Shown one piece after another: positions 23,591-35,213 of a stretch of DNA of 64,000 nucleotides. Source of the DNA: Siphonodentalium dalli (lineage: Eukaryota; Mollusca; Scaphopoda; Gadilida; Siphonodentaliidae); contig CP136069.1 in the NCBI GenBank assembly GCA_032622095.1, positions 161,437,043-161,501,042 of the forward strand, in the 5' to 3' direction. How positions within the stretch are numbered: the stretch's first letter is position 1; every line of letters starts with the position of its first letter. A program made the position numbers and the translations under genes. Under the pieces are notes generated by a model. That model saw only the letters and a list, made by a program, of their open reading frames with translations. It had not been told where the DNA came from and searched no databases.

Positions 23591-24230
23591 ATATCGCGCA
23601 AATAGTATGTAATTGTTGTAGATCCTACGCTGCATTATGTGAACAAAGTCAAATTTTGTTCAAGAACCTGTTGTAAAGTATGTAAATAGCGTGCGATAAG
23701 CAAAATACTCGACAATGGGGAGACCACACTAATGAACTTTGGTTAATCAAAACTGGCACCATGTTGTTTGCAAAATATTGTTATAGCGCTCACTAGTCCT
23801 CGCCACAAGATTTTGGTGTTGAATGGGTCACCGGAATCATTCTCCCAACAACATTTGCCACATTGTTGAGTGTTTTGATTATCGCACACTTATGATGTGC
23901 TGTATTGGTACATGAACAAACAAACAAACCTCACACAAAGAGAGTTTAATATATTTAACATATGATCCATTTGGTACAGCCATAGTGAATAAATTATTCT
24001 CCATTCGCAGCTATGCGTCATCGAGTCAATGTCATTGCCAGATCACCAGAGCCATATAATGTAGAATTTCGCGAATATGGTTTCCAATTATGGAAGAGGT
24101 TATTTCCTAGCAAAGCGGAAATGTCCGAATCGTTCTGAATGATAGCCACACATGTTTTGATAAGATGATCCATCTGGACATTGGAATGGTCTACATGATC
24201 ATGTACCTGTATATATGCAGCTAAGCTCTA
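23591..24230. other. No supported gene
   Basis: AT-rich, no domain recognised; ends with a run of C at about 24236-24244. Confidence 0.4.
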
Positions 24231-24559
24231 ATTGACCCCCCCCCCTTTAACGATGTTGACCACCGATATTACCGAGTTGTTGATGCTATTAACCATGATA
24301 AATCCTACCATGGCTGACCTTCGTACCTTTTTAAAGTCAGCATTATTACCACCACAGAGTTTATATTTCTGGCATGGCTTGACGCTACATCGATGATGCA
24401 GTTGCGAATATCGGTCAGTGACCAACTTCGAATGTTGATTAAACCGTAAACAAATTATTAATTGAAATATTGTTTTGTGTATACCCCGCTCGACAAAACA
24501 AGTGTCCATTTGCACCACGGTGTATTTGCCGTTCTGTCGTGGTGTCAGAGTTTGTAACT

Positions 24560-24780
24560 GCAGTTGAGCACCGCGGCCGAACGGCAAGTACACTGCGGCC
24601 GAACGGCAAGCACACCATGGCCGAAAGGCAACTACAACGCGGCCGAATGGCATGTTCACCATGGTTAGATTTCTGGTTTGTATCAACTTTTTTCAGTTTA
24701 ATGAACGTACACCGCGGCAACTACACCATGGCCAAATGGCAAGTACCTGTACACTGCCGCCCAAATGTAGCTAGCTGATG
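24560..24780. repeat. Minisatellite, unit about 24 bp (GGCCGAACGGCAAG...)
   Basis: Four consecutive degenerate units of CGCGGCCGAACGGCAAGTACAC type (about 24570-24662), with more scattered units to 24770. The repetition opens several frames that are not genes. Confidence 0.75.
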
Positions 24781-24790
24781 GAGCCGCAGT

Positions 24791-24845
24791 GTATGGTTCT
24801 ATTGAGACAGACCGAAGATATTTTAGGCTGTTGAAGCTTTATTTG
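24791..24845 (+). repeat. Dispersed 55 bp repeat, copy 1
   Basis: Nearly identical to 29280-29334 (TATGGTTCTATTGAGACAGA ... GTTGAAGCTTTATTT). Confidence 0.85.
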
Positions 24846-25960
24846 TCCAGCAGGGTAGTTATCACGGTGCATGGTGCTCACGAAAAGCTGGACTGGGTGT
24901 AAGGTGGCCATGTGAAAAATTCATGCGGAGCACAGTAGTCGCAAAATATTATTAATAGTACTGTAGAAAGATTACCTGCGGTTGCCACATGTCAACCACT
25001 TGACTGTGGTTGAACGGTGGTATTGTATAACCGGTGACATTAACGCCCTACAGCCTTGTTAAATGGGATGATATAAATAATTAGAGCATAGCTGTACTGT
25101 TGTAGTATGTTACTAAAAGCTTGTGATGGATTCAGTGATAATGTGTGTCCCAGAATTTCATCCCTATCTCCGAGATTATCCGTCATTTCATAAATATATC
25201 ACAACAATATCACAGCGTCACCGGCGTTTCGATCAAAATAATAGCAGACTCCGTAACTGGGCGATATGTCATGGCGACATGGTTCTCAAGTCACGTTTCT
25301 ATGAAAATTGAAGAATATGATCCAACTTCCTTTGTACAGATACTTGTATGTTGTAGCCAACAAACTTGCGACTGACTCATGAGTCACGACTGATCTGTGA
25401 CGTCATAATTCCGACTAATTTCTACATAATTGTATGTCTCGTAATCCTAGTCACCAGTGATTGACTCTTGTCGGTCTTGGGAGTTAATTGGACGGTTTAT
25501 AATTTTGTGAAGTATCTAACTTTTGAAATTCACAACATTGTAGTGCATGTCAACACTGGTCAAGTGTAATCCCACTGGCACTGAACTAATTGACTCAGCC
25601 TGTTGTCGGAGGTTATAACATCTTGTCCCTTTCATATACAAACATAATCCAGACAGTGCTACCAATATTCCAGGTTATTAAGAAGCAAGTTAGGTCCAAT
25701 TATTTGCGAAAACAATATAAAACAAGAGAAGTTTACACGAACAACAAAACACACGTGGGTCATACACCGGAAGCACAATTTCGTACTATAAACCTCGTAA
25801 GATAATGTCTTATTTAAGTTGTTTTACTTTGATGTCTTTTTGCTTGCTTTCTCTCTCCCTCTTTCTATCTCTCTCTAAGGGTTGTCAGGAGATAGATTGG
25901 ATAATTGGGTAGTAGTGATAATTATTTATTTCGTTGATAACAAGAATAAAAACATAAGAA
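24846..25960. other. No supported gene
   Basis: Small frames only; no domain recognised. Confidence 0.4.
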
Positions 25961-25961
25961 C

Positions 25962-25964
<3 letters not shown>

Positions 25965-26044
<80 letters not shown>
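25965..26044. repeat. (TA)n microsatellite
   Basis: About 40 uninterrupted TA dinucleotides. Confidence 0.98.
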
Positions 26045-26045
<1 letters not shown>

Positions 26046-26053
26046 CATGAACT

Positions 26054-26220
26054 TGAATGAATATGAAAAATTACGATGACTAAATTTGACGAACGAATAT
26101 GACGGAATGAATATGATGAATGAATATGACGAACGAATATGACGGAATGAATATGATGAATGAATATGACGAACGAATATGACGAATGAATGACGAATGA
26201 ATGACGAATTACGGCGAATG
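26054..26220. repeat. Minisatellite of GAATATGACGAAC-type units
   Basis: Tandem 8-13 bp units (GAATGAATATGATGAATGAA and variants). The long frames crossing it and the (TA)n tract are artefacts of the repetition. Confidence 0.85.
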
Positions 26221-26412
26221 AATACTCCACAGTCAGTTGGTCGCCGCTCCTCTCGAAGCATTCTTCTACAAATATAATGAAGCACACTTCTTCAGGAATG
26301 CGCCCGTGGTCAGTTCTGGTGTATCGGCTGTATACGAATCCCATAGGTCTCTGTTTCACTTTGCTTTGTGGGTGTACGCCGTCCGGTTGTCGGTTTCAAG
26401 ATCGACGGCTAG

Positions 26413-26690
26413 GACGTTCAATTCTGAACTGAACTGAACTGAAGTGATTTTTATTGATATACCAAAGTATGCATATTATACACAGTAACAACGGGGCTCT
26501 GTAGAAGGCATGGCTTATGGGCCAGAGCCCTATAATAGCATGATAAATACAATAATGAATATAAACTGAGTACAGGTAGGTGCAAGGATTAGGGAGAGTT
26601 GGGGCTGGGGGATGTAAGATTATATGGTGTGCATAATATGTTGATGCTTCGCGCATCAGTAGAGGCACCAGCTTGTAAAAGGTCACGTCA
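26413..26690 (-). repeat. Possible LINE/SINE 3' end with (TTCAG)n tail
   Basis: On the minus strand, unique sequence ends in AATAAAAATCAC followed by four TTCAG units. Simple-repeat 3' tails of this type mark non-LTR retrotransposons. No coding part is attached. Confidence 0.4.
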
Positions 26691-26696
26691 CGCCCG

Positions 26697-26893
26697 TGGA
26701 CATTCAGTCTGTCTTCTGTATCAGTGCGTCAAAGGCGTCGCGGATATGTTGCGATGGCAGGAAGGGCAATGCAATGATCTGCCGAACGAAGTCTGTCAAC
26801 GGCCCTCCCGCTCTGTAAGCTCTCTGGCGGCCGACGTCGCTCACCTTCCGAGGAACAGCCTGCGACCAGTGGAAGCAGCAACCGGTTACTGTG
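26697..26893 (-). pseudogene. MULE transposase fragment
   Basis: A stretch of about 65 codons without an ATG. It contains GCCFHWSQAV and, 20 residues later, DFVRQIIALPFLPSQHI followed by DAFDAL. These match the part of MULE transposases after the second catalytic aspartate (G-C-x-FH-x-x-QA ... aLpFlP ... aF). The MULE at 38.8-39.9 kb has the corresponding IRRAIALPFLPVDVI. A TAG closes the frame upstream and a TGA downstream; the catalytic residues are absent, so this is a relic. It lies between a LINE-type tail and unassigned DNA. Confidence 0.65.
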
Positions 26894-27237
26894 TAAACAA
26901 CCTGCTTCTATTGTTTTGATAGGATAGGAATTGGGACAATAACGGCTTCTAAGGGTTTCCCACACGCCAGAGATAGTGAGATGAACTCAGAGAATAAGAG
27001 AAACTTTAATATCCAGAATGTGAAAACAGTTCATTATTGTTATTTATGAATTCGCCGGTTCGTCGTTCAACCCAACTAGTGTGATCTATTGGCTATTATC
27101 TTTGCTAACAAACGTGCCTAAAGTAATCTAAATGTCAACATTGATGGACATAACTCTGAAATATATCATAATCTGAACTTACGAAATTAATATATTAATA
27201 TATTAACTTATTTACAACTTTAATACAAATGTAATAC

Positions 27238-27385
27238 CCGGGCCAACTCGCCCCTGAAAGCTGGGCCAGCTCGCCCCAAAAACTGCCTGGGGCGAGTGGG
27301 ACCTGGGGCGAGTGGGCCCGGATAATTGTTCTTTCTATTTTGTTACATCAATAAATTTATTTATGTAACAAAATAGAAAGAACAA
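27238..27385. repeat. Two adjacent palindromes
   Basis: The first (27238-27321) is GC-rich, with GGGCCAACTCGCCCC units on one side and GGGGCGAGTGGGCCC units on the other. The second (27326-27385) has perfect 23 bp arms at 27326-27348 and 27363-27385 around an AT loop. Confidence 0.9.
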
Positions 27386-27399
27386 CTAATGCAAGTTTA

Positions 27400-27790
27400 A
27401 TGGTATTAAATTCTTCCCATCATTAACACTTTTGAAGAGTTTGATATTTAAGAAAATTTGAGGTCCTTAAATAAAATTAATGGCATCAAATTTATATATG
27501 AAATTGGTTACCTTTGTTTTGATGCTGTGTTCATGCCATTAAAGCTGAAGCTTTTAATGGCAGTATATCACTCTTTACAGGAACTAATGAATTTTAAGGG
27601 CCTTAAGTTTATCGCACCAACGGTTTGGTGATATTTTAATGAATTTTCTCAATAGTTTAATGATTTTACTGGATAAATTAATGATTTTGTGTCGATTTAA
27701 TGGGGCTCCTTAAAAAATAGAAAACAAAGATTAATGAGGTGATTTAAGGAATTAATGTACTTTTAATGACATTTAAAAGGTATGTTAATG
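27400..27790. repeat. Second TTAATG-motif cluster
   Basis: More than ten TTAATG/CATTAA occurrences (for example AATTAATGGCATCAAA, GTTCATGCCATTAAAG, TTTTAATGGCAG). Related to 20871-20992. Confidence 0.55.
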
Positions 27791-28084
27791 GGTTATGCCT
27801 CTAGTAGTGTTTTGTGATAGCATTCATGGGTTGCTGGGAATGCCGCGAGAAACGACCGTCAGCCCTAAATCACTGGTACATACACAAGCCATATTTTTTT
27901 GGGGTACACATTGTGGCGTAAGTCACAAGGACACTAGCATTGTCAACAGAATACATAGAAGTATAATCAGTGGGTGTTGGTTCTTAATAATTTAGAAAAT
28001 TATTGAGAGCCTATCCAAAGTGCGAATAATATTTATAGCCGACGGGTTTAATTAAGAAATTTAATATAGTGTATGTTTATGTAG

Positions 28085-28900
28085 GAAATATTGTTGATTA
28101 ATTGGGGTTTAACGTCGTTTTAGCAACAAAGCCATATCACGACGAGAAGAAACAGATTATCAAAATCGAATGAAGCAACTCTGATTAGAAATGACAGCGA
28201 ATTAGACTAAAATGAAACAAAAAATATACAAAAAAACCTACATATATCAGAGCGTGAGTGCTCGATTGACTAACCATTGTGCAAACGCATATAAAAAAGA
28301 ATATGAAAACAGATAGTAATACTACTTTGAAAACAGCAAATATAAAATCTACATGACATGTTTTCTTCAAATTTAATAATGTATTAAGATATCCGCATAT
28401 CGATATGTTGGGAATAGCTGACGACGTCGCCGTCTGGATGATTGATAAGATAGTTATAATATCTGATGAATCTGGCGTGGGTCTCAATCAATTCATCAAT
28501 TTGACAATCTGGTGGTTGATTGAGTAGGTCATTCCAAGCACGAAAGCCAGCTTCCCCCAAGACACTCCATGGACGTCTGCGGCTCCTTCTATTTCACTCA
28601 AAATTGATCCTTTATCTCGAAGCATCGTATCGAACTTTGAAAATCAAAGATCAACCTGTTGTTCTGAGTCGAAACTTTTTACAGTTTTTGGAGATTTTTT
28701 ATTTGGAACAATGGGATCAACTTTCTTAGTTGGTTTCGAAGCAAACTTAAAAACTGCAGTAGCTGTATCCATTGCCTGTGAGACAGGTTCTGAAACAGAA
28801 GAAATATCAATCTCTTGAACTTGTGTTGCTAGTGATATACTGACGATTTTTGTTTTGTTTATGTTTTTGATTTTCTGCCTGAGTGCTGGCATCAACATAC
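28085..28900 (-). mobile_element. LINE derivative: ORF1 end joined to 3' tail
   Basis: On the minus strand an 84-codon frame (28898-28644) reads MLMPALRQKIKN, later SVSEPVSQAMDTATAVFKFA and DPIVPNKKSPK. It is followed by AT-rich sequence and a tail of CTAAAACGACGTTAAACCCC type at 28140-28090. The same order (SVSEP-type block, spacer, tail) exists at 60.0-60.7 kb. There the upstream part includes gag-like zinc-knuckle ORF1, so both are derivatives of one LINE lacking ORF2. This copy is uninterrupted at the position where the other carries a foldback insertion. Confidence 0.6.
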
Positions 28901-29025
28901 ATTAGTAGAAAAGAAAATCGTAACGTATGTTTGTATAGTCTTAAGAAAGGTGTATATATGTTCAACAAGTCAATACATCACCGATATCATCATCAGTTCC
29001 AATTTAAGGTTATGTTTCCCTCTAA

Positions 29026-29365
29026 CCCTTTACCCAACAGAAGGGCCCTGTGCCAATGCATTCTCTTATATATGCGAGTCGACCATAGGTCGCCTCGCAT
29101 ATATAAGAGAATGTATTGGCTTAACACATTAAAAATTATAAAATTGCTAAAGAATGTAAAAAAAAATGGTAAACAGTGTTAAAAAAAGACTCGCATATAT
29201 AAGAGAATGCATTGGCACAGGGCATAACTGTAACTATCACAATGTGGTCAAGGAGCCGGTTCCAATGATATCCATATGTGTATGGTTCTATTGAGACAGA
29301 CCGAAGATATTTTAGGCTGTTGAAGCTTTATTTGGCCGGTTTTGTCCGGTTTGTTGGGTAAAGGG
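29026..29365. repeat. Nested inverted repeats (possible small DNA element)
   Basis: Outer arms CCCTTTACCCAACA (29026-29039) and TGTTGGGTAAAGGG (29352-29365). A second pair of about 35 bp is at 29042-29080 and 29188-29222, containing TTCTCTTATATATGCGAG. An additional inverted copy of that segment lies at 29093-29120. The dispersed 55 bp repeat (29280-29334) lies inside. Confidence 0.75.
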
Positions 29366-29821
29366 CTAAGCGAAGAACCACCACTTTTCGGCACTTACTG
29401 GAATAATACCATGAATAATATCACAACACATACATTTTGTTCAGACAAACAAAGACACCAGTAACATCCAATAATTGAAACTTCAATTTTGAATAACACA
29501 ATTGGACCCTTTGTCTGGACGCCTGGGTTTGCTTACGCTTATCAGATTCCGATATGGCTGGTCTTGTTATACTTAATATACTCTGAAACTGATTTTCGGA
29601 AATCATCGCTGTTTTTCGGATGTGAGCCAAACGCAATTTATCCGTACCACACCACGATTAAATTAAAATGAAACATTATTCACTTGATATACGCTGAAAC
29701 CGATATTCCGAAGAGAGACACACGCTACTTATCCTTACCACACCACGATTATATTAATATGAAGCCGTATTTACTGTTTCGTGCTGAGGAAAAACGGGAC
29801 CGGCCAGAGTTGTTTAAGTAA

Positions 29822-30420
29822 TATACGATTTGAGTAAGTTGTTCTGCTGCATATGACGGCCATTTTGGCAGCCATTTTGAGCCAAAGTAAGAATTTTGGT
29901 TCCAGTGAGTTTGAATATTCATAGCTAATGATATGCCTCACTCACATTACAAAGTTCTGTTCATTTCTTTTTGAAATATGACTAGAATCCCAATTGTAAT
30001 TTTTTGTGAAATTTTATACCGCGTTCTGTAAAATCGATTTTTTGAGGGATCTGAAGGGGGTAGGACCCAAATAATTGCATATTTAATTGTTCCAATGATC
30101 AGTTAATATCAAAACACAAAATAAAGTCATATTACTGAACCAGTTCCAAACAGAATGAACTGATCTAGAAGATATTTTTGAAAAAACGTCATATTTTCAA
30201 CTTCCGGCGGCCAATTTGGCGGCCATCTTGGTGGTGAGTTTCAATTCCCCCCCCCCAAAGTGTCAATATGGCTTAGCTTCACGAAAATATACACATTTGT
30301 ACACATTTTACTAGATTTTCCAACTATAATTTGCATAAAACTGACTTAGGGTCTGGTCTGAAAAACGGCGGCCATGATGGACGCCATCTTGTCTGGAGTC
30401 TACACGGCCACTTTTTTTTT
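29822..30420 (-). repeat. Solo relative of the 4.2 kb element arm
   Basis: Follows 8980-9460 block by block: GCCATTTTGGCAGCCATTTT, TCTGTTCATTTCTT, TACCGCGTTCTGTAAAATCG, GGCGGCCATCTTGG, GACGCCATCTTG. It is clearly diverged and no opposite arm is nearby. Confidence 0.8.
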
Positions 30421-30944
30421 TAAACATTGCTTAAAAGTTGAAGGACATAATAAGGAACAAAATGTGTGGGGTGAAGTTAAGTCCCAGGGGGTGCAAGGGT
30501 ACCCATATTAGCTACCGGACAAGTCGTGGTGAAGGTTCTACGCCAAACACCACTGATATCGTACTCAAGCTTGTTTATACAAGTCAGTAGCAGAAGAGGA
30601 AGTGACTCATATATGGCAAGAAATGGGTAAAAATGGGTAATCATCGCGCGATATTTTTATGAGTGAATAGCTCTAACCCATATGGTTCCGCCCAGCGCTG
30701 GCATATTGTTAACATTCAAGTTCGTTTAGGCATTTGATAGTAAGTTGAGCGTTTTTAGATAGAAATTCATCCAATGTGTTTGATATGCTTAATATATATA
30801 CATATATAGATAGTGGTATACATTAAATGATTAACACCATTTATGACCTATTAACTCCTGTCTATTGCAGATTTATTTGATATATATTTTGAAAGTTTTT
30901 AATTTTGTGTTTAGTTTTGAAATTTTAAAGTATACAATTTTGTT

Positions 30945-31385
30945 CTGTGCCCTTTTAACTTTCACCCACTGCGAGTGTCGTGTGTCCCTTTAACATTCAT
31001 CCAGAGTGAACACCGCGTGTCCCTTTAGAGTGCATTGTGTCCCTTCAATATTCACACACCGACAGCTTGCCTCGTGTCCCTTTAACATTCACACATCGAG
31101 AGATTGCCTCATTTTTCTTTAACATTCACATACCGTGATTACCTCGTGTCCCTTTAACATTTACACACCGAGATTGCCTCGTGTCCCTTTAACATTCCCC
31201 ACCGTGAGTGGATTGTCTCCCTTTATAAAATTCACACAACGTAAGTGCATTGTCTCCATTTAACATTCACAATGTGAGCACCTCGTGTCCCTTTAATATT
31301 CTCATACTGAGAGTGCAATATTCACGCATTGCGAGCGCATTGTCTCCCTTTAAAATTCACACACTGACTGCATTGTGTCCCTTAA
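30945..31385. repeat. Minisatellite, unit about 38 bp (GTGTCCCTTTAACATTCACA)
   Basis: About eleven degenerate units of GTGTCCCTTTAACATTCACA plus a CCGAGATTGCCTC spacer. Confidence 0.9.
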
Positions 31386-31389
31386 CATA

Positions 31390-33060
31390 ATATGAGGTAA
31401 TACACCTATTAGAAAAATAATTGAGGGCGAGGCTCACCATTGTTCATTGATGTCATCGTGCAAAACCTTACACTCATAGCGTAATACACATATTACGATG
31501 GTACACCATTCATATCGAGTCACACGCCCCATTGTTCAGCGAGATCATCACGTAATACACAATCGTATTAGGTGTACTGCAGCTTCAATAGGAATGGTAC
31601 TGTTCGTGACGTCATAAAATGCATGGGCGGACGCCAAACAGGTGGGTTATCATCAGGTGTGGTTTAGAGTTAGCAAAGTAACCCCTTGATGGCAGGGATG
31701 TGGCTAGATGGTCTTTGCTGTTAGGAGTATCCAGAACTTATAATTTCCAAACGCACCCGCCACCTCCCCTTGAACCTGGCAGAAACATTCCAACTGCAGG
31801 AATTTCGATTTTCACCCTAACCCCTTGAGACGGAATTTTTAACTGGTTCCTCAACATTTACTTCCAACTGATGGACATGTTCAACCTTCCAAAAAAAAAA
31901 CATGAAAAACTTCCAAAATGATGGCTATTTCAGTCCGAAAATTTGACCAAAAGTAGGAAATTACTCAATAATTTGTTTGCCTAAACAATTGGCCTCAGCA
32001 CAACATACTTCTCACTAAACATTGGTTGGAATATCAAACTACCGCGACTATTTCAACATAATTGTGTTCTGAAATTTATAACTAATTTAAAACGGATTTT
32101 GTTTCAGGGTCGGTACTCTGGTGGCGATGTGTGTCTTGACAAGGAAAACAAACAATTCAGCGAATTCGTATGTGTTGGTTAATTTATCAAGGCGACTCAT
32201 ACACTTCAGGCCTTAAATCAAACCGCAATATAACGCCTTTGTCACATTCCGGTGTCTCAGATTAACTTATTGAAGTCATATTATCTATCATCTCATCGAG
32301 AAAGCAAGCGCCAATTATTTTCTTTGCGTGAAACATTAATGAGTGTTCCGTGTTGATATTTACCGATATGGTTAAAATAAAGAGCATTTATCTCGCTTAT
32401 GTTTGGAAATATGAAACAGCTAATAAATGTTAAATACCGAAGTCCATATATTGATATTCTATCGCCGGAACGTGACAAAAGTGCGAAATTACTAGGTTTA
32501 GTTTCAAGAATGTAGGAGTAGCTATAACGACGGGCATGACGCCATTGGGGTGAGACAATTTCAACACTTGAAAATTCAGTGACTGGCACAGCAGCATGAT
32601 CACTAACCGATAGTTAGTGTGATATATGTCGTTTTACGACGACAAGTCGAATATTCAACTGTTTTCGGTAATTTTATTTTTAGCTTACATTGGTAATTTA
32701 GACAGATTTAGATGCAAATTTTACAACTCTAACCATATAGATGGTGTTACTTGTTAATTTACAACAGTTGGAAACTTTGAGTACTAGTTGACAAATTCCA
32801 AGTCAATGGAAGGGAAGGGGAGGGGTGCAATGGGATTTCATAAAGTTGGGAATTCTGATAATTGAAAGGGGTGCAGTTGGAAGTTCAAAGGTAGACCCCC
32901 CAAATGAAGACCATTTAGCCACCTGACGTAAACAGATAGAAAACATATCAAAGGTTTGCAAAGGTTTGAATAGTTCTCAACCAGGCCAACGCCATGTGAC
33001 CCTGGTATATTCATAACTATAATATTATTTTAACCGACTTTCAATCTTGGTATGTTAATG
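31390..33060. other. No supported gene; scattered repeat fragments
   Basis: Parts at about 31740-31990 and 32760-32935 resemble the TTGGAAATTTCCAAC-type repeat family seen complete at 51171-52162. The frame at 32589-32293 (minus) has no recognisable domain. Confidence 0.4.
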
Positions 33061-33084
33061 TGATAATACAAACATGTTATTCTG

Positions 33085-33185
33085 TATCTCTGTCCAGGAT
33101 AACTCAGCATTTTTGACTGCTTGCGGTCGATATGAGGTAGTGGGTGATGTAGCTGGTTCGAGTCCACAATTAGCACGGATTTGTG
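33085..33185 (+). repeat. Possible tRNA-derived SINE head
   Basis: GGATAACTCAGCA followed about 50 bases later by GGTTCGAGTCC resembles RNA polymerase III A and B boxes. A cloverleaf cannot be completed, so it is at best a SINE relic. Confidence 0.35.
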
Positions 33186-33310
33186 ATTCACATTCAGGGA
33201 TGGCAACCCGAGTCGTGTATATATCTGGGAAGTATATATGTCAGTTTATTTTGGGACTGGTGTTTTCTACACGCACTATAGTTAAATAAGCCATAGGCGC
33301 GGTTTTTACT

Positions 33311-34267
33311 CGCGTTATGAAGGTCAATTCACACCGGGCGCAAGCGCGATTTTTACGGCCGTTTTCTGTCGTCCGTATCGGTTCAAAGCGCACGATTTTT
33401 ATATTCACACCGAAAACGACCATATCGTTAGCCACGACGCGACCATAACAGTGATTTTATTTCTATTTCTCACTTTATGGCAAACCAGCCATATAATTGG
33501 GTCGCTGCCGAATAGGATGTATATCCGTGCGTATTTGTCCTATTTGAAGGCGACACATTCATTAATCGCCGCGATAATAAAGGTGATTGAGGACTTTAGC
33601 GACAGGCTGATAACTGAACTGCAGACTTTGGTCCCATTCCATTCCGAATAGGCAGACCAAGCTTGTGAAGTCACTTTGCCAGCAATATTGTATAAAATGG
33701 ACTGCCACCCACCCCACCCCCACCCCCGATAAAAAAAAGTCACAAACTCCAACTATAGATTGAAATTCAATTAAACGCAAATGTTATGAGAATTTAGGAA
33801 GTCCATGCAAAATTCCACTTGAGATATTAAATTTGACAATGAAATGAGTTTAAAAAACCCATACATGTATATGTTGAGCAAATTATGTTTAAAATTTCCA
33901 TCTACATTGCATTTGTGACCTGCCTTGCAATTTAAAATTATTTTTAGCTTTGAAATTTCCATCAAAGTTATAATTTTCACCCAAAAACAGTACCTGTGAT
34001 ATTGGTTGGAACTAATGCATATTTTGGTTTATTTTTGTTTCCCGGCAGTCCAACAATGTAAAGACAAATTAAATCATAGAGTCTCCGAGACAATGTCGGT
34101 GACCCAAAATGATGCACTCAAACTATTATCTGCCCAGAATATCGCGCGCGACGAAGCGATTCAGTCGCTTTCGGTGTGAATATAACAAACTCGCTCTTTG
34201 AACCGCTAAGGACGACAGAAAACGGCGGTAAAATCGCGCGCCAGCGCCCAGTGTGAGTGGACCTTTA
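33311..34267. mobile_element. Miniature inverted-repeat element (~0.96 kb), Harbinger-like by flanks
   Basis: The left end AAGGTCAATTCACACCGGGC and the right end (reverse complement AAGGTCCACTCACACTGGGC) are inverted arms of about 140 bp sharing CGTTTTCTGTCGTCC and TTCAAAGCG segments. Related half copies are at 18172-18405 and 35214-35545. Where borders are clear they abut TTA/TAA, which suggests a PIF/Harbinger-type TWA target. No transposase is encoded. Confidence 0.65.
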
Positions 34268-34542
34268 AACTGCCAATGTCGTGATATGACCGAGTGACTG
34301 ACACTGCGGTAAACCCAAGTAAGCCTAACCAAACCAATGGGATATATAAATGAACCATGCACATACCTGTATGTAACACAACACGGAACTGTATATACAT
34401 GTACATCCCCGCAGTCCAGTGGTCTTTCCTCCACCTATAAAACTGACAACGTCGTCACGTTGAAATAGCTTGAAAAGGCGATAAACCACACCAACCTACT
34501 GGGCTAGGTGAAGAATACTGTTACAAAACAAAGAACTTTATT

Positions 34543-34767
34543 TCAAAGATCAATCTGACAAATGAAGCAGCCGGCGACTTTGTTGGTGCACTTAATGCTG
34601 GCCCATGCACCCTGCCTGTGTTGGATGATATTCGATGCAGTTGGCTTTGGTATCTGACTGCCAATTTGTCCAGATTAACTCCACATTGTTGAAAGCTGTC
34701 CATATGTTTGTTGCCGATTTCTTGCCGTCGATGTAAACTTCGATCGCGGTGTTGCATGTTGGGTGCT
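34543..34767 (-). pseudogene. Probable terminal exon of a C-type-lectin-like gene, with a 1 nt frame break
   Basis: Read on the minus strand, a splice acceptor (ACATTTCAG) precedes an open frame at 34767. It contains a tryptophan-rich core (IWTNWQSDTKANC) followed by IEYHPTQ, then, after a one-base frame change near 34620, WASIKCTNKVAGCFICQ and a stop at 34543. A WTNW-type motif, then C ... W ... C ... C-FIC, is the C-terminal half of the C-type lectin fold. A polyadenylation signal AATAAA follows the stop directly (34542-34537). The frame change may be a real mutation, an assembly error, or a misread by me. The upstream exons were not found. If intact, it would be a secreted or membrane carbohydrate-binding protein. 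Confidence 0.5.
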
Positions 34768-34779
34768 CTGAAATGTCGA

Positions 34780-35213
34780 AATCACATCATCCATATTTGT
34801 CGGTATTAATTATGAGATTTCTTTCAAAGAGTCCGATCCTAGCAAACTTGGCCCGGAACAGATGTCAATTAGTTTTACAGAACTGCTTCGAATAAAATGT
34901 GAATAGATAAATGGCTCTAGATATGTGAGTTTGGTCGAGTGGTTGATATTCTTGACACTTCAATGTATATTAATTTTGTCAGTGATGTTGCGTAATATGC
35001 GAAAATTTCACGAAGAATCTGTTTCGTTCCCTGGAGTGCTAATGATCGATTCACAACTCCCTGTAATTTGCTATTTATACACTTAATGCGACAAAGTGAT
35101 GCATAAATGTTGCAATATCAATGTGTGGGAGATGATAATATATCGAATGTTGTATACATGTTTCGTTCATAATATCGTGTTTATATACAAATATTTACGT
35201 AACCTGTCTGTGT
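34780..35213. other. No supported gene
   Basis: Presumed intron or upstream sequence of the lectin-like exon; nothing recognised. Confidence 0.35.

Noticed and set aside
24228..24720. Two minus frames of 93 and 152 codons with repeated PFGR motifs
   Set aside because: The repeated peptides come from the 24 bp GGCCGAACGGCAAG minisatellite; no family resemblance.
25882..26359. Frames of 65-131 codons around 26 kb
   Set aside because: Produced by the (TA)n tract and the GAATATGAC minisatellite.
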